The position numbers and the translations under genes are program-made. 64,000 nucleotides of DNA from Clusia tigrina (Eukaryota > Arthropoda > Insecta > Diptera > Clusiidae): contig OV050032.1 in the NCBI GenBank assembly GCA_920105625.2, positions 127,083,829 through 127,147,828 of the forward strand, read 5' to 3'. The notes under the pieces were generated by a model. That model had not been told where the DNA came from and searched no databases. It was given only the letters and a program-made list of their open reading frames with translations. This document shows positions 1 to 14,200 of the stretch, one piece after another (within the stretch, counting starts at the first letter, position 1; every line of letters starts with the position of its first letter).

Positions 1-178
1 TAATATCTAATGGAGACACAAAGTTTTAAACATTTTTGTGATGCAAATTTGTATGAAACTTGCAATCTGCCTATATATAGAGTGAAAATATCCATGTTAA
101 ATTTGTGTTTCATTACGCTGCCAGAATTTACCTTTTACAATTGCCCCACCATATACAACAGATCTGAGTATTTATAAC

Positions 179-352
179 ATCTAATGGAGACACAAAGTTT
201 TAAACATTTTTGTGATGCAAATTTGTATGAAACTTGCAATCTGCCTATATATAGAGTGAAAATATACATGTTAAATTTGTGTTTCATTTCGCTGCCAGGA
301 TTTACTTTTTACAATTGCCCCACCATATACAACAGATCTGAGTATTTATAAC
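179..352 (+). repeat. representative 174-bp satellite monomer
   Basis: One complete unit from ATCTAATGG to the base before the next ATCTAATGG at 353. It shows the standard landmarks: AAACATTTTTGTGATGC, GTATGAAACTTGCAATC, the TATATATA dyad, TTAAATTTGTGTTTCAT, GCTGCCAGGATTTACTT, CAATTGCCCCACC and CAGATCTGAG. Variants across the array differ at a few sites: TACATG or TCCATG, TTTCGCTG or TTACGCTG, GATTTACTT or GATTTGCAT, and CTGCC or CTCCC before the TATATA block. Confidence 0.95.
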
Positions 353-1630
353 ATCTAATGGAGACACTAAATTTTAAACATTTTTGTAATGCAAATTTGT
401 ATGAAACTTGCAATCTCCCTATATATAGAGTGAAAATATACGTGTTAAATTTGTGTTTCATTTCGCTGCCAGGATTTGCATTTTACAATTGCCCCACCAT
501 ATACAACAGATCTGAGTAGGTATAACATCTAATGGAGACACAAAGTTTTAAACATTTTTGTGATGCAAATTTGTATGAAAATTGCAATCTGCCTATATAT
601 AGAGTGAAAATATACATGTTAAATTTGTGTTTCATTTTGCTGCCAGGATTTACTTTTAACAATTGCCCCACCACATACAACAGATCTGAATATTTATAAC
701 ATCTAATGGAGACACAAAATTTTACCAATTTTTGTGATGCAAATTTGTATGAAACTTGCAATGTGCCTATATATAGAGTGAAAATATCCAGGTAAAATTT
801 GTGTTTCAATTCGCTGCCAGGATTTGCTTTTTACAATTGTCCCACCATATACAACAGATCTGAATATTTATAACATCTAATGGAGACACAAAATTTTACC
901 AATTTTTGTGATGCAAATTTGTATGAAAATTGCAATCTGCCTATATATAGAGTGAAAATATCCATGTAAAATTTGTGTTTCAATTCGCTGCCAGGATTTG
1001 CTTATTACAATTGCCCACCATATACAACAGATCTGAGTAGGTATAACATCTAATGGAGATACAAAGTTTTAAACATTTTTGTGATGCAAATTTGTATGAA
1101 ACTTGCAATCTCCCTATATATAGAGTGAAAATATCCATGTTAAATTTGTGTTTCATTTCGCTGCCAGGATTTACTTTTTACAATTGCCCCACCATATACA
1201 ACAGATCTGAGTATTTATAGCATCTAATGGAGACACAAAGTTTTAAACAATTTTGTGATGCAAATTTGTATGAAACTTGCAATCTGCCTATATATAGAGT
1301 GAAAATATCCAGGTAAAATTTGTGTTTCAATTCGCTGCCAGGATTTGCTTTTTACAATTGTCCCACCATATACAACAGATCTGAATATTTATAACATCTA
1401 ATGGAGACACAAAATTTTACCAATTTTTGTGATGCAAATTTGTATGAAAATTGCAATCTGCCTATATATAGAGTGAAAATATCCATGTAAAATTTGTGTT
1501 TCAATTCGCAGCCAGGATTTGCTTATTACAATTGCCCACCATATACAACAGATCTGAGTAGGTATAACATCTAATGGAGACACAAAGTTTTAAACATTTT
1601 TGTGATGCAAATTTGTATGAAACTTGCAAT

Positions 1631-4600
1631 CTCCTTATATACGAATATAGAGTGAAAATATCCATGTTAAATTTGTGTTTCATTTTGCTGCCAGGATTTA
1701 CTTTTTACAATTGCTCCACCATATACAACAGATCTGAGTATGTATAACATCTAATGGAGACACAAAGTTTTAAACATTTTTGTGATGCAAATTTGTATGA
1801 AAATTGCAATCACCCTATATAAAGAGTGAAAATATACATGTTAAATTTGTGTTTCATTTCGCTGGCAGGATTTTTTTTATACAATTGCCCCATCATATAC
1901 AACATATCTGCGTATTTATAACATCTAATGGAGACACAAAGATTTAAACATTTTTGTGATGCAAATTTGTATGAAACTTGCAATCTCCCTATATATAAGA
2001 TGAAAATATACATGATAAATTTGTGTTTCATTTCGCTGCCAGGATTTACTTTTTACAATTGCCCCACCATATACAACAGATCTGAGTATTTATAACATCT
2101 AATGGAGACACAAAGTTTTAAACATTTTTGTGATGCAAATTTGTATGAAACTTGCAATCTGCCTATATATAGAGTGAAAATATCCATGTAAAATTTGTGT
2201 TTCAATTCGCTGCCAGGATTTGCTTTTTACAATTGCCCACCATATACAACAGATCTGAGTAGGTATAACATCTAATGGAGACACATAGTTTTAAACATAT
2301 TTGTGATGCAAGTTTGTATGAAACTTGCAATCTGCCTATATATAGAGTGAAAATATCCATGTTAAATTTGTGTTTCATTACGCTGCCAGAATTTACCTTT
2401 TACAATTGCCCCACCATATACAACAGATCTGAGTATTTATAACATTTAATGGAGACACAAAGTTTTAAACATTTTTGTGATGCAAATTTGTGTGAAACTT
2501 GTGAATCTGCCTATATATAGAGTGAAAATATACATGTTAAATTTGTGTTTCATTTCGCTGCCAGGATTTACTTTTTACAATTGCCCCACCATATACAACA
2601 GATCTGAGTATTTATAACATCTAATGGAGACACTAAATTTTAAACATTTTTGTAATGCAAATTTGTATGAAACTTGCAATCTCCCTATATATAGAGTGAA
2701 AATATACATGTAAAATTTGTGTTTCATTTCGCTGCCAGGATTTACATTTTACAATTGCCCCACCATATACAACAGATCTGAGTATGTATAACATCTAATG
2801 GAGACACAAAGTTTTAAACATTTTTGTGATGCAAATTTGTATGAAAATTGCAATCCCCCTATATATAGAGTGAAAATATACATGTTAAATTTGTGTTTCA
2901 TTTTGCTGCCAGGATTTACTTTTAACAATTGCCCCACCATATACAACAGATCTGAATATTTATAACATCTAATGGAGACACAAAATTTTACCAATTTTAG
3001 AGATGCAAATTTGTATGAAACTTGCAATCTCACTATATATAGAATGAAAATATACATGTTAAATTTGTGTTTCAATTCGCTGCCAGGATTTTCTTTTTAC
3101 AATTGCCCCACCATATACAACAGATCTGAGTAGTTATAACATCTAATGGAGACACAAAATTTTAAATATTTTTGTGATGCAAATTTATATGAAACTTGCA
3201 ATCTCCCTATATATAGAGTGAAAATATACATGTTAAATTTGTGTTTCATTTCGCTGCCAGGATTTGCTTTTTACAATTGCCCCACCATATACAACAGTTC
3301 TGAGTAGGTATAATATCTAATGGAGACACAAAGTTTTAAACATTTTTGTGATGCAAATTTGTATGAAACTTGCAATCTCCTTATATACGAATATAGAGTG
3401 AAAATATCCATGTTAAATTTGTGTTTCATTTTGCTGCCAGGATTTACTTTTTACAATTGCTCCACCATATACAACAGATCTGAGTATGTATAACATCTAA
3501 TGGAGACACAAAGTTTTAAACATTTTTGTGATGCAAATTTGTATGAAAATTGCAATCACCCTATATAAAGAGTGAAAATATACATGTTAAATTTGTGTTT
3601 CATTTCGCTGGCAGGATTTTTTTTATACAATTGCCCCATCATATACAACATATCTGCGTATTTATAACATCTAATGGAGACACAAAGATTTAAACATTTT
3701 TGTGATGCAAATTTGTATGAAACTTGCAATCTCCCTATATATAGAATGAAAATATACATGATAAATTTGTGTTTCATTTCGCTGCCAGGATTTACTTTTT
3801 ACAATTGCCCCACCATATACAACAGATCTGAGTATTTATAACATCTAATGGAGACACAAAGTTTTAAACATTTTTGTGATGCAAATTTGTATGAAACTTG
3901 CAATCTGCCTATATATAGAGTGAAAATATCCATGTAAAATTTGTGTTTCAATTCGCTGCCAGGATTTGCTTTTTACAATTGCCCACCATATACAACAGAT
4001 CTGAGTAGGTATAACATCTAATGGAGACACATAGTTTTAAACATATTTGTGATGCAAATTTGTATGAAAATTGCAATCTCCCTATATATAGAGGGAAAAT
4101 ATACATGTTAAATTTGTGTTTCATTTCGCTGCCAGAATTTACTTTTTACAATTGCCCTACCATATAAAACAGATCTGAGTATTTATAACATCTAATGGAG
4201 ACACCAAGTTTTAAACATTTTTGTGATCCAAGTTTGTATGAAACTTGCAATCTGCCTATATATAGAGTGAAAATATCCATGTTAAATTTGTGTTTCATTA
4301 CGCTGCCAGAATTTACCTTTTACAATTGCCCCACCATATACAACAGATCTGAGTATTTATAACATTTAATGGAGACACAAAGTTTTAAACATTTTTGTGA
4401 TGCAAATTTGTGTGAAACTTGTGAATCTGCCTATATATAGAGTGAAAATATACATGTTAAATTTGTGTTTCATTTCGCTGCCAGGATTTACTTTTTACAA
4501 TTGCCCCACCATATACAACAGATCTGAGTATTTATAACATCTAATGGAGACACAAAATTTTAAACATTTTTGTAATGCAAATTTGTATGAAACTTGCAAT

Positions 4601-5296
4601 CTCCCTATATATAGAGTGAAAATATACGTGTTAAATTTGTGTTTCATTTCGCTGCCAGGATTTGCATTTTACAATTGCCCCACCATATACAACAGATCTG
4701 AGTATGTATAACATCTAATGGAGACACAAAGTTTTAAACATTTTTGTGATGCAAATTTGTATGAAACTTGCAATCTGCCTATATATAGAGTGAAAATATA
4801 CATGTTAAATTTGTGTTTCATTTTGCTGCCAGGATTTACTTTTAACAATTGCCCCACCATATACAACAGATCTGAATATTTATAACATCTAATGGAGACA
4901 CAAAATTTTACCAATTTTAGAGATGCAAATTTGTATGAAACTTGCAATCTCACTATATATAGAATGAAAATATACATGTTAAATTTGTGTTTCAATTCGC
5001 TGCCAGGATTTTCTTTTTACAATTGCCCCACCATATACAACAGATCTGAGTAGTTATAACATCTAATGGAGACACAAAATTTTAAATATTTTTGTGATGC
5101 AAATTTATATGAAACTTGCAATCTCCCTATATATAGAGTGAAAATATACATGTTAAATTTGTGTTTCATTTCGCTGCCAGGATTTGCTTTTTACAATTGC
5201 CCCACCATATACAACAGTTCTGAGTAGGTATAATATCTAATGGAGACACAAAGTTTTAAACATTTTTGTGATGCAAATTTGTATGAAAATTGCAAT
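1631..5296 (+). repeat. satellite higher-order repeat, two copies (1746 and 1920 bp)
   Basis: A rare variant with a 6-bp insertion (CTCCTTATATACGAATATAG) occurs at 1631 and 3377, 1746 bp apart (10 x 174 + 6). The monomers that follow match in order, including one with CTGGCAGGATTTTTTT and CATATCTGCG. Copy 1 is 1631-3376. Copy 2, 3377-5296, has one extra monomer around 4064-4237 and is 1920 bp. The marker recurs once more at 9126. Confidence 0.85.
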
Positions 5297-8200
5297 CTGC
5301 CTATATATAGAGTGAAAATATCCATGTTAAATTTGTGTTTCATTACGCTGCCAGAATTTACCTTTTACAATTGCCCCACCATATACAACATATCTGAGTA
5401 TTTATAACATCTAATGGAGACACTAAATTTTAAACATTTTTGTAATGCAAATTTGTATGAAACTTGCAATCTCCCTATATATAGAGTGAAAATATACGTG
5501 TTAAATTTGTGTTTCATTTCGCTGCCAGGATTTGCATTTTACAATTGCCCCACCATATACAACAGATCTGAGTAGGTATAACATCTAATGGAGACACAAA
5601 GTTTTAAACATTTTTGTGATGCAAATTTGTATGAAAATTGCAATCTGCCTATATATAGAGTGAAAATATACATGTTAAATTTGTGTTTCATTTTGCTGCC
5701 AGGATTTACTTTTAACAATTGCCCCACCACATACAACAGATCTGAATATTTATAACATCTAATGGAGACACAAAATTTTACCAATTTTTGTGATGCAAAT
5801 TTGTATGAAACTTGCAATCTCACTATATATAGAATGACAATATACATGATAAATTTGTGTTTCATTTCGCTGCCAGTATTTTCTTTTTACAATTGCCCCA
5901 CCATATACAACAGATCTGAGTATTTATAACATCTAATGGAGACACAAAGTTTTAAACATATTTGTGATGCAAATTTGTATGAAACTTGCAATCTGCCTAT
6001 ATATAGAGTGAAAATATACATGTTAAATTTGTGTTTCAATTCGCTGCCAGGATTTTCTTTTTACAATTGCCCCACCATATACAACAGATCTGAGTAGTTA
6101 TAACATCTAATGGAGACACAAAATTTTAAATATTTTTGTGATGCAAATTTGTATGAAACTTGCAATCTCCCTATATATAGAGTGAAAATATACATGTTAA
6201 ATTTGTGTTTCATTTCGCTGCCAGGATTTGCTTTTTACAATTGCCCCACCATATACAACAGTTCTGAGTAGGTATAATATCTAATGGAGACACAAAGTTT
6301 TAAACATTTTTGTGATGCAAATTTGTATGAAAATTGCAATCTGCCTATATATAGAGTGAAAATATACATGTAAAATTTGTGTTTCATTTCGCTGCCTGGA
6401 TTTACTTTTTACAATTGCTCCACCATATACAACAGATCTGAGTATTTATAACATCTAATGGAGACACAAAGTTTTAAACATTTTTGTGATGCAAATTTGT
6501 ATGAAACTTGCAATCTGCCTATATATAGAGTGAAAATATCCATGTTAAATTTTTGTTTCATTACGCTGCCAGAATTTACCTTTTACAATTGCCCCACCAT
6601 ATACAACAGATCTGAGTATTTATAACATCTAATGGAGACACAAAGTTTTAAACATTTTTGTGATGCAAATTTGTATGAAACTTGCAATCTGCCTATATAT
6701 AGAGTGAAAATATCCATGTTAAATTTGTGTTTCATTACGCTGCCAGAATTTACCTTTTACAATTGCCCCACCATATACAACAGATCTGAGTATTTATAAC
6801 ATCTAATGGAGACACAAAGTTTTAAACATTTTTGTGATGCAAATTTGTGTGAAACTTGTGAATCTGCCTATATATAGAGTGAAAATATACATGTTAAATT
6901 TGTGTTTCATTTCGCTGCCAGGATTTACTTTTTACAATTGCCCCACCATATACAACAGATCTGAGTATTTATAACATCTAATGGAGACACTAAATTTTAA
7001 ACATTTTTGTAATGCAAATTTGTATGAAACTTGCAATCTCCCTATATATAGAGTGAAAATATACGTGTTAAATTTGTGTTTCATTTCGCTGCCAGGATTT
7101 GCATTTTACAATTGCCCCACCATATACAACAGATCTGAGTATGTATAACATCTAATGGAGACACAAAGTTTTAAACATTTTTGTGATGCAAATTTGTATG
7201 AAAATTGCAATCTGCCTATATATAGAGTGAAAATATACATGTTAAATTTGTGTTTCATTTTGCTGCCAGGATTTACTTTTAACAATTGCCCCACCATATA
7301 CAACAGATCTGAATATTTATAACATCTAATGGAGACACAAAATTTTACCAATTTTTGAGATGCAAATTTGTATGAAACTTGCAATCTCACTATATATAGA
7401 ATGAAAATATACATGTTAAATTTGTGTTTCAATTCGCTGCCAGGATTTTATTTTTACAATTGCCCCACCATATACAACAGATCTGAGTAGTTATAACATC
7501 TAATGGAGACACAAAATTTTAAATATTTTTGTGATGCAAATTTATATGAAACTTGCAATCTCCCTATATATAGAGTGAAAATATACATGTTAAATTTGTG
7601 TTTCATTTCGCTGCCAGGATTTGCTTTTTACAATTGCCCCACCATATACAACAGTTCTGAGTAGGTATAACATCTAATGGAGACACAAAGTTTTAAACAT
7701 TTTTGTGATGCAAATTTGTATGAAAATTGCAATCTGCCTATATATAGAGTGAAAATATCCATGTTAAATTTGTGTTTCATTACGCTGCCAGAATTTACCT
7801 TTTACAATTGCCCCACCATATACAACAGATCTGAGTATTTATAACATCTAATGGAGACACAAAGTTTTAAACATTTTTGTGATGCAAATTTGTGTGAAAC
7901 TTGCAATCTGCCTATATATAGAGTGAAAATATACATGTTAAATTTGTGTTTCATTTCGCTGCCAGGATTTACTTTTTACAATTGCCCCACCATATACAAC
8001 ATATCTGAGTATTTATAACATCTAATGGAGACACTAAATTTTAAACATTTTTGTAATGCAAATTTGTATGAAACTTGCAATCTCCCTATATATAGAGTGA
8101 AAATATACATGTTAAACTTGTGTTTCATTTCGCTGCCAGGATTTGCATTTTACAATTGCCCCACAATATGCAACAGATCTGAGTAGGTATAACATCTAAT

Positions 8201-11200
8201 GGAGATACAAAGTTTTAAACATTTTTGTGATGCAAATTTGTATGAAAATTGCAATCTGCCTATATATAGAGTGAAAATATACATGTTAAATTTGTGTTTC
8301 ATTTTGCTGCCAGGATTTACTTTTAACAATTGCCCCACCACATACAACAGATCTGAATATTTATAACATCTAATGGAGACACAAAATTTTACCAATTTTT
8401 GTGATGCAAATTTGTATGAAACTTGCAATCTCACTATATATAGAATGACAATATACATGATAAATTTGTGTTTCATTTCGCTGCCAGAATTTACTTTTTA
8501 CAATTGCCCCACCATATACAACAGATCTGAGTATTTATAACATCTAATGGAGACACAAAGTTTTAAACATATTTGTGATGCAAATTTGTATGAAACTTGC
8601 AATCTCCCTCTATATAGAGTGAAAATATACATGTTAAATTTGTGTTTCAATTCGCTGCCAGGATTTTCTTTTTACAATTGCCCCACCATATACAACAGAT
8701 CTGAGTAGTTATAACATCTAATGGAGACACAAAATTTTAAATATTTTTGTGATGCAAATTTATATGAAACTTGCAATCTCCCTATATATAGAGTGAAAAT
8801 ATACATGTTAAATTTGTGTTTCATTTCGCTGCCAGGATTTGCTTTTTACAATTGCCCCACCATATACAACAGTTCTGAGTAGGTATAATATCTAATGGAG
8901 ACACAAAGTTTTAAACATTTTTGTGATGCAAATTTGTATGAAAATTGCAATCTGCCTATATATAGAGTGAAAATATACATGTTAAATTTGTGTTTCATCT
9001 CGCTGCCTGGATGTACTTTTTACAATTGCTCCACCATATACAACAGATCTGAGTATTTATAACATCTAATGGAGACACAAAGTTTTAAACATTTTTGTGA
9101 TGCAAATTTGTATGAAACTTGCAATCTCCTTATATACGAATATAGAGTGAAAATATCCATGTTAAATTTGTGTTTCATTTTGCTGCCAGGATTTACTTTT
9201 TACAATTGCTCCACCATATACAACAGATCTGAGTATATATAACATCTAATGGAGACACAAAGTTTTAAACATTTTTGTGATGCAAATTTGTATGAAAATT
9301 GCAATCACCCTATATAAAGAGTGAAAATATACATGTTAAATTTGTGTTTCATTTCGCTGGCAGGATTTTTTTTATACAATTGCCCCATCATATACAACAT
9401 ATCTGCGTATTTATAACATCTAATGGAGACACAAAGATTTAAACATTTTTGTGATGCAAATTTGTATGAAACTTGCAATCTCCCTATATATAAGATGAAA
9501 ATATACATGATAAATTTGTGTTTCATTTCGCTGCCAGGATTTACTTTTTACAATTGCCCCACCATATACAACAGATCTGAGTATTTATAACATCTAATGG
9601 AGACACAAAGTTTTAAACATTTTTGTGATGCAAATTTGTATGAAACTTGCAATCTGCCTATATATAGAGTGAAAATATCCATGTAAAATTTGTGTTTCAA
9701 TTCGCTGCCAGGATTTGCTTTTTACAATTGCCCACCATATACAACAGATCTGAGTAGGTATAACATCTAATGGAGACACATAGTTTTAAACATATTTGTG
9801 ATGCAAATTTGTATGAAAATTGCAATCTCCCTATATATAGAGGGAAAATATACATGTTAAATTTGTGTTTCATTTCGCTGCCAGAATTTACTTTTTACAA
9901 TTGCCCTACCATATACAACAGATCTGAGTATTTATAACATCTAATGGAGACACCAAGTTTTAAACATTTTTGTGATCCAAATTTGTATGAAACTTGCAAT
10001 CTCCCTATATATAGGGTGAAAATATCCATGTTAAATTTGTGTTTCATCTCGCTGCCTGGATGTACTTTTTACAATTGCTCCACCATATACAACAGATCTG
10101 AGTATTTATAACATCTAATGGAGACACAAAGTTTTAAACATTTTTGTGATGCAAATTTGTATGAAACTTGCAATCTGCCTATATATAGAGTGAAAATATC
10201 CATGTTAAATTTGTGTTTCATTACGCTGCCAGAATTTACCTTTTACAATTGCCCCACCATATACAACAGATCTGAGTATTTATAACATCTAATGGAGACA
10301 CAAAGTTTTAAACATTTTTGTGATGCAAATTTGTGTGAAAGTTGTGAATCTGCCTATATATAGAGTGAAAATATACATGTTAAATTTGTGTTTCATTTCG
10401 CTGCCAGGATTTACTTTTTACAATTGCCCCACCATATACAACAGATCTGAGTATTTATAACATCTAATGGAGACACTAAATTTTAAACATTTTTGTAATG
10501 CAAATTTGTATGAAACTTGCAATCTCCCTATATATAGAGTGAAAATATACGTGTTAAATTTGTGTTTCATTTCGCTGCCAGGATTTGCATTTTACAATTG
10601 CCCCACCATATACAACAGATCTGAGTATGTCTAACATCTAATGGAGACACAAAGTTTTAAACATTTTTGTGATGCAAATTTGTATGAAAATTGCAATCTG
10701 CCTATATATAGAGTGAAAATATACATGTTAAATTTGTGTTTCATTTTGCTGCCAGGATTTACTTTTAACAATTGCCCCACCATATACAACAGATCTGAAT
10801 ATTTATAACATCTAATGGAGACACAAAATTTTACCAATTTTTGAGATGCAAATTTGTATGAAACTTGCAATCTCACTATATATAGAGTGAAAATATACAT
10901 GTTAAATTTGTGTTTCATTTCGCTGCCAGGATTTACTTTTTACAATTGCCCCACCATATACAACATATCTGAGTATTTATAACATCTAATGGAGACACTA
11001 AATTTTAAACATTTTTGTAATGCAAATTTGTATGAAACTTGCAATCTCCCTATATATAGAGTGAAAATATACGTGTTAAATTTGTGTTTCATTTCGCTGC
11101 CAGGATTTGCATTTTACAATTGCCCCACCATATACAACAGATCTGAGTAGGTATAACATCTAATGGAGACACAAAGTTTTAAACATTTTTGTGATGCAAA

Positions 11201-14200
11201 TTTGTATGAAAATTGCAATCTGCCTATATATAGAGTGAAAATATACATGTTAAATTTGTGTTTCATTTTGCTGCCAGGATTTACTTTTAACAATTGCCCC
11301 ACCACATACAACAGATCTGAATATTTATAACATCTAATGGAGACACAAAATTTTACCAATTTTTGTGATGCAAATTTGTATGAAACTTGCAATCTCACTA
11401 TATATAGAATGACAATATACATGATAAATTTGTGTTTCATTTCGCTGCCAGAATTTACTTTTTACAATTGCCCCACCATATACAACAGATCTGAGTATTT
11501 ATAACATCTAATGGAGACACAAAGTTTTAAACATATTTGTGATGCAAATTTGTATGAAACTTGCAATCTGCCTATATATAGAGTGAAAATATACATGTTA
11601 AATTTGTGTTTCAATTCGCTGCCAGGATTTTCTTTTTACAATTGCCCCACCATATACAACAGATCTGAGTAGTTATAACATCTAATGGAGACACAAAATT
11701 TTAAATATTTTTGTGATGCAAATTTATATGAAACTTGCAATCTCCCTATATATAGAGTGAAAATATACATGTTAAATTTGTGTTTCATTTCGCTGCCAGG
11801 ATTTGCTTTTTACAATTGCCCCACCATATACAACAGTTCTGAGTAGGTATAATATCTAATGGAGACACAAAGTTTTAAACATTTTTGTGATGCAAATTTG
11901 TATGAAAATTGCAATCTGCCTATATATAGAGTGAAAATATACATGTTAAATTTGTGTTTCATTTCGCTGCCTGGATTTACTTTTTACAATTGCTCCACCA
12001 TATACAACAGATCTGAGTATTTATAACATCTAATGGAGACACAAAGTTTTAAACATTTTTGTGATGCAAATTTGTATGAAACTTGCAATCTGCCTATATA
12101 TAGAGTGAAAATATCCATGTTAAATTTTTGTTTCATTACGCTGCCAGGATTTACCTTTTACAATTGCCCCACCATATACAACAGATCTGAGTATTTATAA
12201 CATCTAATGGAGACACAAAGTTTTAAACATTTTTGTGATGCAAATTTGTGTGAAACTTGTGAATCTGCCTATATATAGAGTGAAAATATACATGTTAAAT
12301 TTGTGTTTCATTTCGCTGCCAGGATTTACTTTTTACAATTGCCCCACCATATACAACAGATCTGAGTATTTATAACATCTAATGGAGACACTAAATTTTA
12401 AACATTTTTGTAATGCAAATTTGTATGAAACTTGCAATCTCCCTATATATAGAGTGAAAATATACGTGTTAAATTTGTGTTTCATTTCGCTGCCAGGATT
12501 TGCATTTTACGATTGCCCCACCATATACAACAGATCTGAGTATGTATAACATCTAATGGAGACACAAAGTTTTAAACATTTTTGTGATGCAAATTTGTAT
12601 GAAAATTGCAATCTGCCTATATATAGAGTGAAAATATACATGTTAAATTTGTGTTTCATTTTGCTGCCAGGATTTACTTTTAACAATTGCCCCACCATAT
12701 ACAACAGATCTGAATATTTATAACATCTAATGGAGACACAAAATTTTACCAATTTTTGAGATGCAAATTTGTATGAAACTTGCAATCTCACTATATATAG
12801 AATGAAAATATACATGTTAAATTTGTGTTTCAATTCGCTTCCAGGATTTTCTTTTTACAATTGCCCCACCATATACAACAGATCTGAGTAGTTATAACAT
12901 CTAATGGAGACACAAAATTTTAAATATTTTTGTGATGCAAATTTATATGAAACTTGCAATCTCCCTATATATAGAGTGAAAATATACATGTTAAATTTGT
13001 GTTTCATTTCGCTGCCAGGATTTACTTTTTACAATTGCCCTACCATATACAACAGATCTGAGTATTTATAACATCTAATGGAGACACTAAATTTTAAACA
13101 TTTTTGTAATGCAAATTTGTATGAAACTTGCAATCTCCCTATATATAGAGTGAAAATATACGTGTTAAATTTGTGTTTCATTTCGCTGCCAGGATTTGCA
13201 TTTTACAATTGCCCCACCATATACAACAGATCTGAGTAGGTATAACATCTAATGGAGACACAAAGTTTTAAACATTTTTGTGATGCAAATTTGTATGAAA
13301 ATTGCAATCTGCCTATATATAGAGTGAAAATATACATGTTAAATTTGTGTTTCATTTTGCTGCCAGGATTTACTTTTAACAATTGCCCCACCACATACAA
13401 CAGATCTGAATATTTATAACATCTAATGGAGACACAAAATTTTACCAATTTTTGTGATGCAAATTTGTATGAAACTTGCAATCTCACTATATATAGAATG
13501 AAAATATACATGATAAATTTGTGTTTCATTTCGCTGCCAGAATTTACTTTTTACAATTGCCCCACCATATACAACAGATCTGAGTATTTATAACATCTAA
13601 TGGAGACACAAAGTTTTAAACATATTTGTGATGCAAATTTGTATGAAACTTGCAATCTGCCTATATATAGAGTGAAAATATACATGTTAAATTTGTGTTT
13701 CAATTCGCTGCCAGGATTTTCTTTTTACAATTGCCCCACCATATACAACAGATCTGAGTAGTTATAACATCTAATGGAGACACAAAATTTTAAATATTTT
13801 TGTGCTGCAAATTTATATGAAACTTGCAATCTCCCTATATATAGAGTGAAAATATACATGTTAAATTTGTGTTTCATTTCACTGCCAGGATTTGCTTTTT
13901 ACAATTGCCCCACCATATACAACAGTTCTGAGTAGGTATAATATCTAATGGAGACACAAAGTTTTAAACATTTTTGTGATGCAAATTTGTATGAAAATTG
14001 CAATCTGCCTAAATATAGAGTGAAAATATACATGTTCAATTTGTGTTTCATCTCGCTGCCTGGATTTACTTTTTACAATTGCTCCACCATATACAACAGA
14101 TCTGAGTATTTATAACATCTAATGGAGACACAAAGTTTTAAACATTTTTTTGATGCAAATTTGTATGAAACTTGCAATCTGCCTATATATAGAGTGAAAA